The notes beneath the pieces are model-generated. The model ran no database searches. It was given only the letters and a program-made list of their open reading frames with translations, and was not told the DNA's origin. From assembly GCA_028023455.1 (NCBI GenBank), contig JAQFVV010006313.1, positions 2,893,147 through 2,957,146 of the forward strand: a stretch of DNA of 64,000 nt. Reading direction: 5' to 3'. The position numbers and the translations under genes are program-made. Shown in pieces: positions 12,480 to 26,100 of the stretch. The stretch is from Epiperipatus broadwayi (taxonomy: Eukaryota; Onychophora; Udeonychophora; Euonychophora; Peripatidae). Every line of letters starts with the position of its first letter. Position 1 is the stretch's first letter.

Positions 12480-13908
12480 CCTCTTTCTCAAATCATAAGA
12501 ATGCATGTGAGATTTAAAATCGTTTTTATCGTTTTCTTTCTCCTCATATTTAAATTCTATTGGTTGAGAAGTTTTAAAATTTATTTTCTCTTCCAATAGT
12601 TTCTTCCAAATGTTGTTAATCTTCTTTAACTCACACCTTTCATTTATGCTCTTGGGCCTTTTAAAAATCTCTATAGCTTCTCTTAGCAATCTCTGGTCAT
12701 ATTGTTCAATTTTTGCTAAAATATTTGTTTTTTCAAAATTGATATCATGATTTGTTAATTTAATATGAGAATAAATAGCTGATGAATTGGATTTTTCTCT
12801 CACTGCCAGAATGTGTTCTTCCTTTCTAATATTTATTCTACGATTAGTCTGTCCTATATATGTATGTGGACAGACCCTACATGGAATTTCATACACACCA
12901 TGACACTCCAAAGCAAGTTTATCTTTAGGAAGAGGAAATATTTCACTAATTTTTTTATAAGTAGTGTAAATTGTGTGAATATTATTATTCTTTAAAATGT
13001 TACCAATTCTATCAGTTACTCCTTTAATATATGGCAAAGTTGTCTTAATTTTTGATTTATCAAAATCTTTTTTCTTTTGATATGTATAAGCCCTATTAAT
13101 AATTTTGTAATTAAAACCATTATGAAGAAGCATTTTATTAGTAGCAAAAAGGTCCCGGTGAAAATGGCTATCATCAGAAAGTCTCTTTGTTCTATCCAAT
13201 AGTGTCTTTGCCACTGAAAATAGTTGTGCAGGATGGTGATGAGAGGAAAAATGCAGATATCTCCCAGTGTGTGTTGGTTTTTTATATATACCATGGGATA
13301 AAGAACCATCTTCCCTTCTTTCAATCAAAACATCTAAAAAAGGTAATTGATTATTATTTTCTATTTCCATGGTAAATTTAATATTGTTGTGAAGAGAGTT
13401 TAAAAAATTAAAAAAAGTCATCAAGAGCATGCTTACCATGAGGCCAAATAACAAAGGTATCATCAACATACCTCAGCCATATAGATGGTTTTTTAACTGC
13501 TAAAGTCAAAATTTTATTTTCCAAATCCTCCATAAAAATAGAAGCTAATGCTGGAGAAATTGGTGAACCCATAGCTAGACCTGATGTTTGTTTATACATC
13601 TGCCCATCAAAAACAAAAAATGTATTCGATAAGCAGTGTTCAATCAAAACCACAGCAAAATTAGGCAACTGAATATTTTTTAAAACTTGAATCGCTTCAT
13701 TTACAGGTACACTAGTAAAAAGTGAAACAATGTCAAAACTTACCAAAATATCATTCTTAGTCAATTTAATATCCGGGATAAGCTCAAGAAAATGATTAGC
13801 ATCTTTAACATATGATGACATCGTTGTTAAATGCTGCTGTAAAAAAGAAGTCAAAAAACGAGCTAGTGTCTGTGTAGGTGAACCAACTGCACTTACAATC
13901 GGTCTCAA
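12471..13908 (-). pseudogene. Penelope-like reverse transcriptase plus GIY-YIG endonuclease, one frameshift
   Basis: Two overlapping frames make one protein. The upstream frame (13408-13908, about 166 residues) carries LRPIVSAVGSP, motif A FDIVSLFTSVP (catalytic Asp at residue 59), motif B SGLAMGSPISPALAS (109-123) and motif C RYVDD (146-150). The downstream frame (12471 to about 13410) carries LPFLDVLIER, the linker KKPTHTGRYLHF, then the endonuclease: GVYEIPC (191-197 of that ORF), CPHTYIGQTNR (200-210) and REAIEI (263-268, with the expected catalytic Glu). The join lies in the T-rich stretch 13408-13425 and needs a one-base shift. PLEs use this RT to copy their RNA and the GIY-YIG nuclease to nick target DNA. 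The N-terminal RT part is missing, so the copy cannot move by itself. Confidence 0.93.
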
Positions 13909-13914
13909 TGGAAT

Positions 13915-14771
13915 ATCTCATCACCATCCTGCACAACTATTTTCAGTGGCAAAGACACTATTGGATAGAACAAAGAGACTTTCTGATGATAGCCATTTTC
14001 ACCGGGACCTTTTTGCTACTAATAAAATGCTTCTTCATAATGGTTTTAATTACAAAATTATTAATAGGGCTTATACATATCAAAAGAAAAAAGATTTGAT
14101 AAATCAAAAATTAAGACAACTTTGCCATATATTAAAGGAGTAACTGATAGAATTGGTAACATTTTAAAGAATAATAATATTCACACAATTTACACTACTT
14201 ATAAAAAAATTAGTGAAATATTTCCTCTTCCTAAAGATAAACTTGCTTTGGAGTGTCATGGTGTGTATGAAATTCCATGTAGGGTCTGTCCACATACATA
14301 TATAGGACAGACTAATCGTAGAATAAATATTAGAAAGGAAGAACACATTCTGGCAGTGAGAGAAAAATCCAATTCATCAGCTATTTATTCTCATATTAAA
14401 TTAACAAATCATGATATCAATTTTGAAAAAACAAATATTTTAGCAAAAATTGAACAATATGACCAGAGATTGCTAAGAGAAGCTATAGATTTTTAAAAGG
14501 CCCAAGAGCATAAATGAAAGGTGTGAGTTAAAGAAGATTAACAACATTTGGAAGAAACTATTGGAAGAGAAAATAAATTTTAAAACTTCTCAACCAATAG
14601 AATTTAAATATGAGGAGAAAGAAAACGATAAAAACGATTTTAAATCTCACATGCATTCTTATGATTTGAGAAAGAGGACGCTCTGAGGAAGCTACTTGAT
14701 ATTGTACTGAAACGTCAGCATTTAGCTTTTTCACTACACGGAATATCCCGCAAATAGTAATAATAATATGA
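13915..14771 (+). mobile_element. Penelope-like retroelement, 5'-truncated, plus-strand half of the pair
   Basis: This copy begins abruptly at the codons for SHHHPAQLFSVAK, equivalent to about 13243 in the minus copy, and runs through the GIY-YIG nuclease (GVYEIPC at about 14257, CPHTYIGQTNR at about 14290) to the tail. Frame damage includes a one-base loss near 14095 and a two-base loss near 14487, which stops the ORF in EAIDF instead of EAIEIFK. The 3' tail matches the minus copy base for base over the CACGGAATATCCCGCAAAT motif and then enters (TA)n at 14772. The RT motifs are absent, so it is dead. Confidence 0.93.
14678..14721 (+). ncRNA. Hammerhead ribozyme, second copy, mildly damaged
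   Basis: Core boxes CUGAGGA (14683-14689) and GAAACGUC (14709-14716) are intact. Stem I is ACGCU with AGCAU (one mismatch from a T-to-C change) and stem II has CUAC where the sister copy has GUAC, leaving UAC/GUA pairing. Cleavage would follow 14716. Activity is probably reduced compared with the copy at 12436-12479. Confidence 0.75.
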
Positions 14772-14789
14772 CATATATATATATATATA
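14772..14789. repeat. (TA)n at PLE 3' end
   Basis: About nine TA units directly follow the PLE tail. Confidence 0.9.
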
Positions 14790-15003
14790 ATCATTATACT
14801 TCGTATTAATAAATAAAAATGCATAATAACTACTTTATATATTTCACTGTTGACAAAATAATTATCACATATAACAATTTAAATTAATATTAATTTTTTT
14901 ATTAATGGATTACTAATGGGAAAATGATGTGTAAACATTAAAATGACTTTTGATTTATTCTGATTTGTAATTATTAATCCTTTGTGTTATAAATTTACTT
15001 CCT

Positions 15004-15005
<2 letters not shown>

Positions 15006-15089
<84 letters not shown>
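15006..15089. repeat. (TA)n microsatellite, about 42 units
   Basis: An uninterrupted TA run. The right flank (15090 on) is a less AT-biased stretch with GAGCGCGCC, one of the few CpG-containing spots, with no recognisable gene. Confidence 0.97.
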
Positions 15090-15092
<3 letters not shown>

Positions 15093-17885
15093 ATCCCCTC
15101 ACACCTATCACCAACACTAACAATTACCCGAGCGCGCCAATTCTATGGATCATAGAATAAATTATCAATCTAACTTTTACCTAAATTTACTCATGAGGCT
15201 CTTAAATAAAATTTCACCTAAAACTAACTCAGTTGAGGGATACAGAGGTGTATGAGGTGTACAATGTACATTAGATGTGGGAGAAAATATTATAACTAAT
15301 AGGAATCAACATCTATCAAGTTCTATGCTAAACAAAAATTAAATTGGTAAAATTCTATCAGCTAAAATTAACAAATTATAATCTATATTTCACCTTCTTT
15401 CATCATCCATATGCACTTAACAACGTTTACCATATTATACAATTAATCTAATAACTAAAATAAAAAAATAATACTTTAGAAATTGTAATGTATAACTCAC
15501 TGGATCTAAACTCAAACTAAACCTATCATTAATAAATTTTTAATTACACTAATCTAATGTAACTAACTGAATTTATTATCTATTCTGAATTAAAATTGAA
15601 GATCTCAGGGAATTAACTTATGGTATGGCTTGATCTACCACTTCTATATCTCAATATTATTACTGATCACTATGAAAATAATATTGCAAACCAAACAATA
15701 CCCTAATTAAAAAATTGCACTTAGATAATAAAAGAAATCAGGCACATTTTGATTTCAATTCATCATCTAAACAATTTTTAAATAACAAACCCTTTTAAAA
15801 CGATCAGTAGATAATTGGCATTTTATATAGTGTTTGAATCAAGGAAATCAATATCATCATATCTAGAGATTTATCATAATTAAATAAAAATGCAATTATA
15901 TCACATTAAATAAAATAAATGTGTAAGTATGTGTGGAATTATGAAACACGAATGAATGCTAGAGAAGAAACTCTAAATACAAATTTAAATAATAAAATAT
16001 TTATTGATCAAATACAAAAATAGTTAAACCAACATTTACTTTTCCTTTCATTGGTATGAACACAATTCAAAGGGATTTAGTATCATTAGTTACAGTTTAC
16101 ACAAGGATAAATAATACAACATAATCTCTTAACTTTTTAAATCTATTATATTTCATGTATCAGAGCATTCTGATAGATTGGTTAAACATTTTTATTTTTA
16201 ACATTGAATGTGCTAAATAAATCCATATAATTTACTATAAAAGAAATGGCTTTTTAGCTAGCAGTGATTTCTGATAGACTTATACAAAAATGAAGAAATA
16301 TGACCTTACACTTCTAGTAACTGATTACCAAATTATCTTATATTCAGCATTTTGCTTGAAAACACTCATTTACCAATTAAAATTTATGACAACAACATGG
16401 TTTAATATTCTGATTAAACTGAATAAACTTAAGATTTTGCATTTTACTTTAAATGTATTTTATCTAAAATTAAAATAAGGGGATTGAAAACTAGAAATAA
16501 TATTGTACTATCTTACCAAAGAAAATAAATACTTCTATTAATTAAATGTATTTTTCTTTGTAATTTTGAAGTAATGTATTCTATTGAATAACTAGGTTCT
16601 GCTTTGCCAAAAGAAAAGCAAATCATTGTATTTATTTACTATGTCTTATCTTTGCTTGATTACTTACTCAAATTGTGATTAAATGATAAAAATAAATGAG
16701 ATGAAGCCTAAATGATCACTACAAAATGTTTTAAAATGATAAGTAAAGTTATACATTAATAATGAATTTTTTTATCTCACAACTAACAATTTGTGCATGA
16801 ATCTGTATTATGCTGTGTGTCAAAGAAAATAAATAATTAATTTTAATCAATCTAATGAGTTTGCTTATGATGTTACAGTATAATCATAATGTGGATGAAG
16901 GCAAATACCAATCAATCTTTATTTATTAACTACAATACAGCCGTTTTGTAAGACACTATACTCTCCTTTTATTATTCTTTTTTATCCATAAACTATAAAA
17001 CACTTGGCTATAGAATAAGCTGTAAAACATCCAATATACACATGGGATAAAAGATTTCTATAATTTAAATCAGATAAATACAACAATAACTCTCAAGTCT
17101 ATTTTTAAGACCAAATAACTGGTGGAATAACTCATCACCAAATGAAAATCAGGGAGATAACATATCTAACTTTATACACATTTAATTCTTCATATCAAAT
17201 ATAAAAGGATTCAACCCACTCCTATCAAAATAGTACAATACATGGAAAAGAAAGAGATTTCTCGATCCCATATACTACACTACACTGGGCAAAATACCCA
17301 TATTAAATATTCAAATAATAAAGACACTTGCTCAATCCCATAAAATATACTATAAAACATTGTGAACTTTATAGCATATAGCCACAAAAATACTTTTCAT
17401 TTAGGCATAACAAAGAAATAATAATTCTCGCTTAAATAACTTTCTAATCCTTCAAAATGATTGATCATCCCCTTTCCTCCAAATCTGATTGATTTAAAAT
17501 CATTTTTACTTGCAATTACATATAATTATAAATAAGTTTAATAATGGACACACATATAAGCATAATGATACACAAACCATTTAAAATCACAGTAAGCAAA
17601 GAATTACTGTTAAAATATTAATTATTACTGCTAGAATTAATAAAGAATAAATATCTCATATCTGACAATATTTAGGACTTGATAATGCTTGAAGAATGGT
17701 TGGAAAATAAAGTAATAATTACTGTGGGCAAAGGAAGACAAAATAATTTTTTTAAATGCATTGATATTGGCACAAATCTAAAGTAAAATTGAACCTAGAT
17801 AAATAATAAAATTGTATATTATAGATGAAATAATTATTGAAAATAATGGTTTTGTTTTGTAATATATATATATATATATATATTG

Positions 17886-17923
<38 letters not shown>

Positions 17924-20229
17924 TAAGATTTAATATAATGAACTCTTAAAATAATTATTCACCCCTATTAAACTATAAATGGATTCTTCCATTTGTTTAT
18001 CACACATGTGTGTTACTAACACATGACAAAACCTCATATTAAAATAATAAAAAAAGTACCTTGTATGATTTTCCATTATCATACATTTACTGAGACATTC
18101 TAGTAGAACAAAATATAATAATACATATAATAAACATTCTTAAATTAGCATTAACTATCTAAATACTATTAAATAAAATAAAGTTCTTTTCTTTTTTCTT
18201 CTTAAATGAAATGAAAAGTTTATAAAGAGTTTTTACATGACTTTCCTTGTCATGTCTCCAAATAAATAAGGATAATAATTATAATACACAAAGATAAATA
18301 TTGACACAAAAATGGCACATTTCTGCAGATAAAAACGAAACAATGTTAACTTTAATTTAAAATAACAGATTCAATGTTCTAGCTGTTATATATGAATTAC
18401 TGTTGACGCTATGTATTAGGAAACATTATTAGGCAATGCACATTTTAGATGTATAAAGTAATATTTCATCGAATTTAAAATGCATTTAAGAAAGTGGAAA
18501 CATATAAATTTATCCATTTTATAATTTATTTCTCTTATTGGTTTTAGGAAACATGTAAATATCAATAGTCCACTCATTTGCACATTTAATCTTTATTTCA
18601 TTCAATAGGTAAAAGTAGAAATAATTATCCTCTGTTCCAATAAATATGTCGATAAAATTATATAATTCTTGTGTACATTTTTGAATTTTATTTTATACTT
18701 AGCATGAAACGTAAGTCATGTGACTTCTGATTTGTTACTATTACTATTAATAGAGTTCTGGAAATGTTCAATAAAAGTTCACACCTTTTCCACATATAAA
18801 TGATGCACATTGCAATTTTTCCATTCATAATATGATTAAAACTTAAGAAATTAAATTTTAGAAAATGAACAAACATTCTTCTATTCTTTCCTGTTAAGTT
18901 TAATTTTAAATTAAATAATTTTATAATCCTATCATGCATTCCCATTTCCTTAAACAATAACAATTTATCTTGAATAATATAATATAACACTTACATGTAT
19001 TTTAGTATAATGGTGGGAAAATTTAAATAATCAGCTGAGAGCACAAAATGATGTATCTCTTAGTGGTTTTAAGTATACATTTTCATAAAAAAATACTATA
19101 TTTTAAATTTTCAACTCGAACTTTGGAAGAGAAAAAATAATTGTACTATTAAACTCTGTTAAATAAAACTTAATTGTAGTTGTCCTTAGTTGGTTATAAT
19201 TGCCCTCTAAAAGTAATAATGATTGCCCTCTTAAAAGTAATAATGTTTGCCCTTTTATAGATTTTTTTAATAATAATTACATCACATTTCTCTCTTCCAA
19301 TAGTTTATGATATTTGACATCACCAGAAAAAGATTTTCAGTCTGCCCCTCCCCTTGCAACTTACTTAATTTATGCAAGAAACTTGTGAAAGTAAAAAAAA
19401 ATAGAGAAATAAAAAAAAAATCATTTTGTCTTTTAAATAAATAAAAAAAATATTGAACTAATAATTAAATATTTTTAAAGCAATAGAATAAAACTGATGA
19501 CAATTGTTTTAATAAACAAAATATTTTACAGTATTTATCATTAAATAATCCACCAGTCCATAATCCATTGATTTATTTAAAATGTAATTAAGCTTGTTTT
19601 TAATACTATTATTTATAAAATTAAATATTCGAATGTGATGTGGAATATTTAATGATTTAATGAAACATGAATGAAAAATGAAGTTGGATAATGCATGAAT
19701 ATTCAGTAGTAATATGTGATAGGTATTACACTGATATGACTGAAATGACAATGTAAATGATGATGAGTGAAACATATTTTACTATTCATGATATAAATTA
19801 AAATGTATAAAACAAATGAACTAAAAAATCATTCTAACAAATCTGAATACTGCTTTATGAACAAATAAAACAAGTAAGCAGCAACTTAAACTGTACTGAT
19901 TATGCATATAACAAACTACCCTCCCTATGCTATCATTGATTATACCCTAAAATAAGATACTAAACATCTAAGATTTTTTTTAAATTACACCTACACTTAT
20001 TTTTAATTACAGTTTTAAGTCAAAATATTTTTTTTTAAAAATTTCACATTATTTCATTTTTTTTAAAGAGGATAATATCAGATGTCACTGATATACTACC
20101 ACACAACTATAATGAATATTTCTGGTGCCAAACCAGAAGATCACAATATATATAGAGAAAGTTAATATATTTCAAAGTTACTGAAGTAATTTACTTTTGA
20201 TTTCTTGTTATTTCTTAAATATATTTCTC
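15090..20229. other. AT-rich intergenic DNA, no gene recognised
   Basis: Contains an interrupted (TA)n tract at 17862-17921 and otherwise unstructured AT-rich DNA. Short ORFs (for example 16290-16478 and 18688-18990) show no motif. Confidence 0.6.
17862..17921. repeat. Interrupted (TA)n microsatellite
   Basis: Two TA blocks separated by TTGTAA. Confidence 0.95.
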
Positions 20230-20792
20230 CATATTCTGTTAAGAATTCTAAAATCTCTATGCAGTTCTTTCTTTAAGTTTCCAAAACTTAGACCAATAAG
20301 AAAAAAATGATAAATCACATCTTTTATAAACTTTTATAATCATATCCTATATTTTATTTTAATATTATGTTACTTCTGCTGAAAGCACTCCATCCATGTT
20401 TATTGCCATGATTAATTATATACATTATGTTTTCCATCTGTAAGAGTAATATGGTCAAGACATTTGTAATTGTTAACTTTTTTATACTTCATGAAATCCA
20501 TGAAACATCATTATAATCTTTTCATTTTTATCTTTAGTTCTACTTATTATATAATTCTATCAATATTTTATGAAATTCAGAAAAAATATTTGCTTATATA
20601 ATAAATTTATTGTTAAAATAGAGATCACTTAAAGAAACCATGTTTGTTTATTTGTTTAGCTTCCATTTTAATCCAAAAACTAGATCTCATAAAATTGTTG
20701 AAAAAGTTTTAGTGATATCGAATCACCCTGCTGTACCATCCTATCAATGTTGATTTTAGTGTCATCATGTAATGTAATAACTGATTTTGCAT

Positions 20793-20837
<45 letters not shown>

Positions 20838-21125
20838 GGCAATTAAGCTTTTCATCTCACCCATGAAGTGCTTAAAAATGAAATGCTTTTACATAATGTT
20901 AAATTCCAAAGCTTAATAATGATCAAAATTTATTATTTGTTCTATAACTTCTATTAATAATTGATGTGATGCACAATTCGAAAACTATTTTCAAATCCAG
21001 CTCTTTGTTTTAATTGGGTTGAATCCAAATTTGCTTTTGTAGGCAAGTTGCAAAATTATTTTGGATAAGAGTTTGTTCAGAACTAATAAAAGACTGATAG
21101 GTATGCAAATTGTATTATTTATTAT
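20230..21125 (-). mobile_element. Ancient RTE LINE relic interrupted by (TA)n
   Basis: There is no open frame, but the minus strand aligns by eye along its length with the RTE at 30467-33022. Examples are the plus-strand strings AAGCACTCCATCCATG (20381), TTTGTAATTGTTAACTT (20463), AAAAAGTTTTAGTGATATCG (20700, against the region just before RT motif B), CTTTTACATAATGTTAAATT and TTTTCAAATCCAGCTC (20989) with AAAAGACTGATAGG (21087). The order matches the RT ORF from the 3' thumb back to the fingers. Divergence is much higher than among the other RTE copies. A (AT)n block at 20800-20833 lies inside it and a second one (21128-21173) lies at its 5' edge. Confidence 0.7.
20800..20833. repeat. (AT)n inside the old RTE relic
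   Basis: About 17 units interrupt the relic. Confidence 0.95.

Positions 21126-21127
<2 letters not shown>

Positions 21128-21173
<46 letters not shown>
21128..21173. repeat. (TA)n microsatellite
   Basis: About 23 units at the 5' boundary of the RTE relic. Confidence 0.95.
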
Positions 21174-21176
<3 letters not shown>

Positions 21177-21589
21177 ATTTTTACTTCTAATAAATAATAA
21201 AAATAGAGATATTATCCTTGTAAACAGAGGCAACTTTTAACTTTTGATGTTGCCAGAAAAACAATTATTAAGTGTCTACTCTGAGGCTAAACAAGTTTTT
21301 CCATTAACCTATTTAATAGCTTTTGTTTGAGTATTATTGAATTAAGAGGGTATTTTTTTACTTCAATCCCAAGTTATTATATGGATTTAACATAGAAAGA
21401 TATTACCTTTATTCTTAAAAAAATCATTTATTATTAATTTTGTTCTCTATTGCAACTTTAGATAATATTATTAATAGATTATTATATTTACTTAGTTTTT
21501 TCTATGTAATTTTAAAGGTTGATATTAGTAGGTCATTTTTTTCATAATTGAAAAAGTGAAACTGTTTGAAAATACAATATTAGACAATA

Positions 21590-21618
21590 AATTATTATTA
21601 TTACTGCTACTAGTACTG

Positions 21619-21701
<83 letters not shown>

Positions 21702-21731
21702 GCTACTACTACTACTATTATTATTATTATC
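21590..21731. repeat. (TAC)n microsatellite flanked by (TTA)n
   Basis: TTATTATTATTACTGC grades into about 38 TAC units with a few TGC variants, then back to TTATTATTAT. The poly-Leu and poly-Tyr readings are artefacts. It is the same motif as the array that hosts the Tx1-like LINE at 46313-52107, but here no element is present. Confidence 0.97.
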
Positions 21732-22721
21732 TATAATCTGATATATACAAATATATGCTCAATTACATTTGGATTATATATATATATAATGCCCATACTA
21801 AACTTAATGTAATTATAAAAGACTTCAAGCCCTTTATATATGTATGTGTGTGTTTGAGTGTGTATGTGTATAAAACTAATCAAGACTTCCACGTTTCCAG
21901 CACTTCATTAAAATTATATTATAAATGTTAAATAATCTCCTACTGCATATACATTTTATTTCATGTAAAGTATCACATTATATTTAGCAGTTTCTCTATT
22001 AGAAGTTTTACTACCTTCAACTTGAATTTGAAGCTGAATATTTTTGCAGTCGAATTTTTATACAAATGTAGATTTTATTCTTGATTGCTGCAGTATTGAT
22101 TGTACATTACTGATGAAGATAATTTATATTGACATTATAAGATCAATGGAACATGTAATATAGCACCATAAAAATTTTTTACATTACAAATGGATTATTG
22201 TATCAAATTAGTACGAAAACATAGAGCAGCAGCTCAAATTCTATAAGTTATGGTGAAGTATATAGTGACAAATCGTGAAATATTTGATTAGCTACATAGT
22301 TTATCACGCTATTTAGTGAATACATATATATTGAGGAAATACAAAAATTAACTGATATTAACTTTTCAATAACTGTAATAAGTGGAACCTTTTTACTTAT
22401 AAATAGATATGTAGAGGAAAATAAATATAGACCGATTATGGGTTAAATCGTTGTTAAAAATCTTAATTAAAGAACAATAAAAAACATTAATCATAAGAAT
22501 AATAATTTCTAATAAGTGACAATTATAGAAATACTTCTCTTTCTTTCATCTATGTAAAAGAAAAAAAATCCATTTATTATCTAATATTGGGGATATGAAC
22601 AAGGTTAAAAAAAATTTTAATGTTACTTGGAATTTTCATTATCCTGGAAAAAAAATGTTTCAACCGATTTAAATCATATATATATATAACAAAATATCTA
22701 CTTTGTTATTCTTATTTCCTT

Positions 22722-23030
<309 letters not shown>

Positions 23031-23060
23031 TATTTGTAATATGGATGTTTTTAACAATTG

Positions 23061-23063
<3 letters not shown>

Positions 23064-23117
<54 letters not shown>
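23064..23117. repeat. (TA)n microsatellite
   Basis: About 27 TA units, only 33 bp after the (TATC)n/(TAGC)n array. Confidence 0.95.
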
Positions 23118-23118
<1 letters not shown>

Positions 23119-26100
23119 CTTAATAAAAATTAATAAGTAAGAATTCTCAGAAAATATGATTGCCAATAACTATTTTCTTAATTGCTTTACAAAAACGCAG
23201 AGGAATATATCAATTACTGTTTTTCACTAAGATATGAATAATTCTATTGAATAAGTTTTATTGTTTATTTGAAGGTATTAAATATAGATTTTTTTATATT
23301 GAGTATGTAAACAATGATAGGATGAAGCTAAGGTGAAAAATGCCAGATAAAAGCAATAATTTAATATATATATATATATCTTTGATTAAAGTTTCTTTTC
23401 CCAAACACTACAGCTTTCCGTTTTAAATTTTTCATTTTAATTTAATATGAATGTTGGAAAAGTTTTTTTATATATAACATAAATTTTTAATAAGATTTGC
23501 TAAGAATTCTGTATTTATTTATTTTTTTATGAATATCGCTGGATTATTTTTTTTCTAAAAAAAAATAAAATAGCGTTATTAAAATATAAGTGATCTCAAC
23601 ATTATTTTAAATTAAAAAGAAATATTACCCGACCAATTTTTTTTAAAATATTAATTGGTTATTTTATAGGATTATTAAACTTATCTACGCTATTTACTAT
23701 TATTTATCTAATGCGGAAATTCATAAATAATTTTATTTTAATTAATTAACCGCTCGAAACCTGGAATTTCTTTTAGGAATCTAACATTCAACTTCTGTAC
23801 TAAATTGCACAGGATTATTTATGAATGTGCATGACATAATAATAGTTTCCTGATTTAAAAAAAAAACAAACTGATTGTGTTATCAACTGGACACATTCTT
23901 TTTTTGTCCTATATTCTCCAGAACATTGCTATATTACTGCAAATAATAATAAAAATTTAAATCATGAAATACAAATATATTATTTATAAAGTGAGTCATG
24001 TGTATTTAATTCAAATTCCATTGTTTTCTTACAAGACAATTTGATAATTTGAGAGATATGACTTTCTAAAAATCATATAAAAACTAGTTAAGTATTTGTT
24101 TTGGTATTGTATTTAGAGTTGTTTTTGTTATGATAATGAATTTGAAAACCATTTCTGTTTTAATATTTTTCAAAAAAACGTTATTATAGCATGCAAAACT
24201 TACTCCTTTTTTAAATTGTAACAATATTTAATTAATGAAAAAACAATAGTTCCATTTCTTATATATAAAAGTTAGGAATTTAAAGTTAGAAATATTTATA
24301 TTATCTATAACTTTTTCATTGATTACTATTTTTAACTGATTTGTGTCAGTACCGTTTCAAACAAAATACTGCATTTCCCAGTCTCTCAATATTTAATGAG
24401 CAGCTGGTTTTTGGGTTTTAAAGGGGAAAATAACTTATTTATTTTTGGTGTGAATTCAACTAGTCTATGATGTTTTCTGTTTTACTTTAGTTATTTTGGT
24501 AAATTATATATCAATTCTGTTTCGATTAAAATTTTATTTTAGTGAGTTTAAAATTGTTGGTAATATAACCAATTGATAAAAAAAAAAAAACCTTATTAAG
24601 ACAATAAATTTGAAAGAATTTAAAAAAACACACCAACATGTTGAACTTTAACCTTAGCTTTGATATAGAATATTATCCAAAAAATTAAAAGAATTAATAT
24701 ATTTTCTGATTTAAAATGATAAATAAATTTACATAGTTTTTTTAAAATAATGCAGAACAAAAATTCTGTAGACAAAGTTTTTTTTTGAAAGATTCTGAAG
24801 AAACAAATACAAACTGTAATATACATTAAAACTGAATATATATTGTATAATTAAACAGTGGAGGTTCACTTTTTTAGGTGAAATCATTACTTTATAGTCA
24901 TTAATGACAATAATACAATTAGAAAGTAATAAGTGGTAATTTTTTTAAAAAATTTAGATCAACTCAGAAAGAAATTATTTATTTTATAAAAATAACATTC
25001 TTAAAAAGAAAACATAAGGTATATTTTGAGCAAAAAACTTTATATTTAAAAATATCCTCCATTGCATTTTTAAAATCATTTTCTGATTTTTATATTGTAT
25101 ATTTTCTGTCAAATTTACAATTTTCTTTTAACCTTTAAAAAGATGTAAATCTCTCTCTGTTTATATATACTTCTACATCACAAAGAGAGCATATTAAAGC
25201 ATAATCCAAATTTTCTGCAATTGATATTTTTTAATTAGTTGAATAACCAATATTGCCATTATGTTTTGAATACTATCAATGTTTTCAATATTATTCTTCC
25301 ATTTTTTATTAATAATAAAAAACATGTTAATTATTCTTTAATTATTTTTGCCTTTATAACAAAACAAATGTTTGTAATTGTTTTAACATATATATTGTAA
25401 CGCTACTGAGCATTCATTAAAATTTTGTCTAAAAATTATTAAAATAAAATTCTCATAAATAACACGAGGGTTAATAAATAAATAATAAAAGTGTTGAAGT
25501 ATAATAATTCTGTATAAAAATGATTTAAATAAAAATCTCTCATTTAAAGAAATGGTTAAAAGTTTAAAGAGTTATTTATATAAATTAAAACTTTAAAACT
25601 AAACGTCTAAAGCGTTTTTTTTTTTATTATTATTATTAGTAGTATGAATAAAAATACAAGTAAATAATTAAAAGGGGGAGGAAAATTAACTCAACAATTT
25701 TAGAAAGTAAATAAAAGTTACAAGCTATGACCGTTCAAGAATAAAATATAAAAGAAAAAAAAGTAGTTTGCTAAAAACAATCAATTCATAGTTTTACAGG
25801 AAAAATTAAAAGTAGTAGATTTTCAAATAATTAAAATATATATCTTCTCATTTAAAGTTAAAAGAAAAAAGAAAAAAAAGAAATCTCTTTTGTAAATCAT
25901 TTATTAGAATAAAATATACATATGCATAAGTAACAAGTGCAACTATGTGCATGTTAAATTTTTAAAAAATGATATAGAAAGTTAAAATGTAAAAACAAAA
26001 TGTGCAATGGCTATGAATTAAAAAACCACAAAACAACAAGTTAAAAAATGGCTATGAAAACAAAATCCACAAAACAACAAGTTTGCAATGGCCACTAATT

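Larger units (their letters stand above)
12354..13914 (-). mobile_element. Penelope-like retroelement, 5'-truncated, minus-strand half of a head-to-head pair
   Basis: A PLE running right to left from 13914 to its tail at about 12354. It encodes the last two-thirds of the RT followed by a GIY-YIG endonuclease, then a short 3' region containing a hammerhead ribozyme (12436-12479), then (TA)n. The 5' end breaks off inside the RT (LRPIVS), exactly where the inverted second copy begins. Relative to that copy (13915-14771) the shared 850 bp is nearly identical, with a handful of substitutions and small deletions, so the pair is young. Confidence 0.93.

Noticed and set aside
18688-18990. Orphan 100-residue ORF
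   Set aside because: No motif, no composition signal and no neighbour context; the same for 16290-16478, 19509-19775 and 59879-60175.
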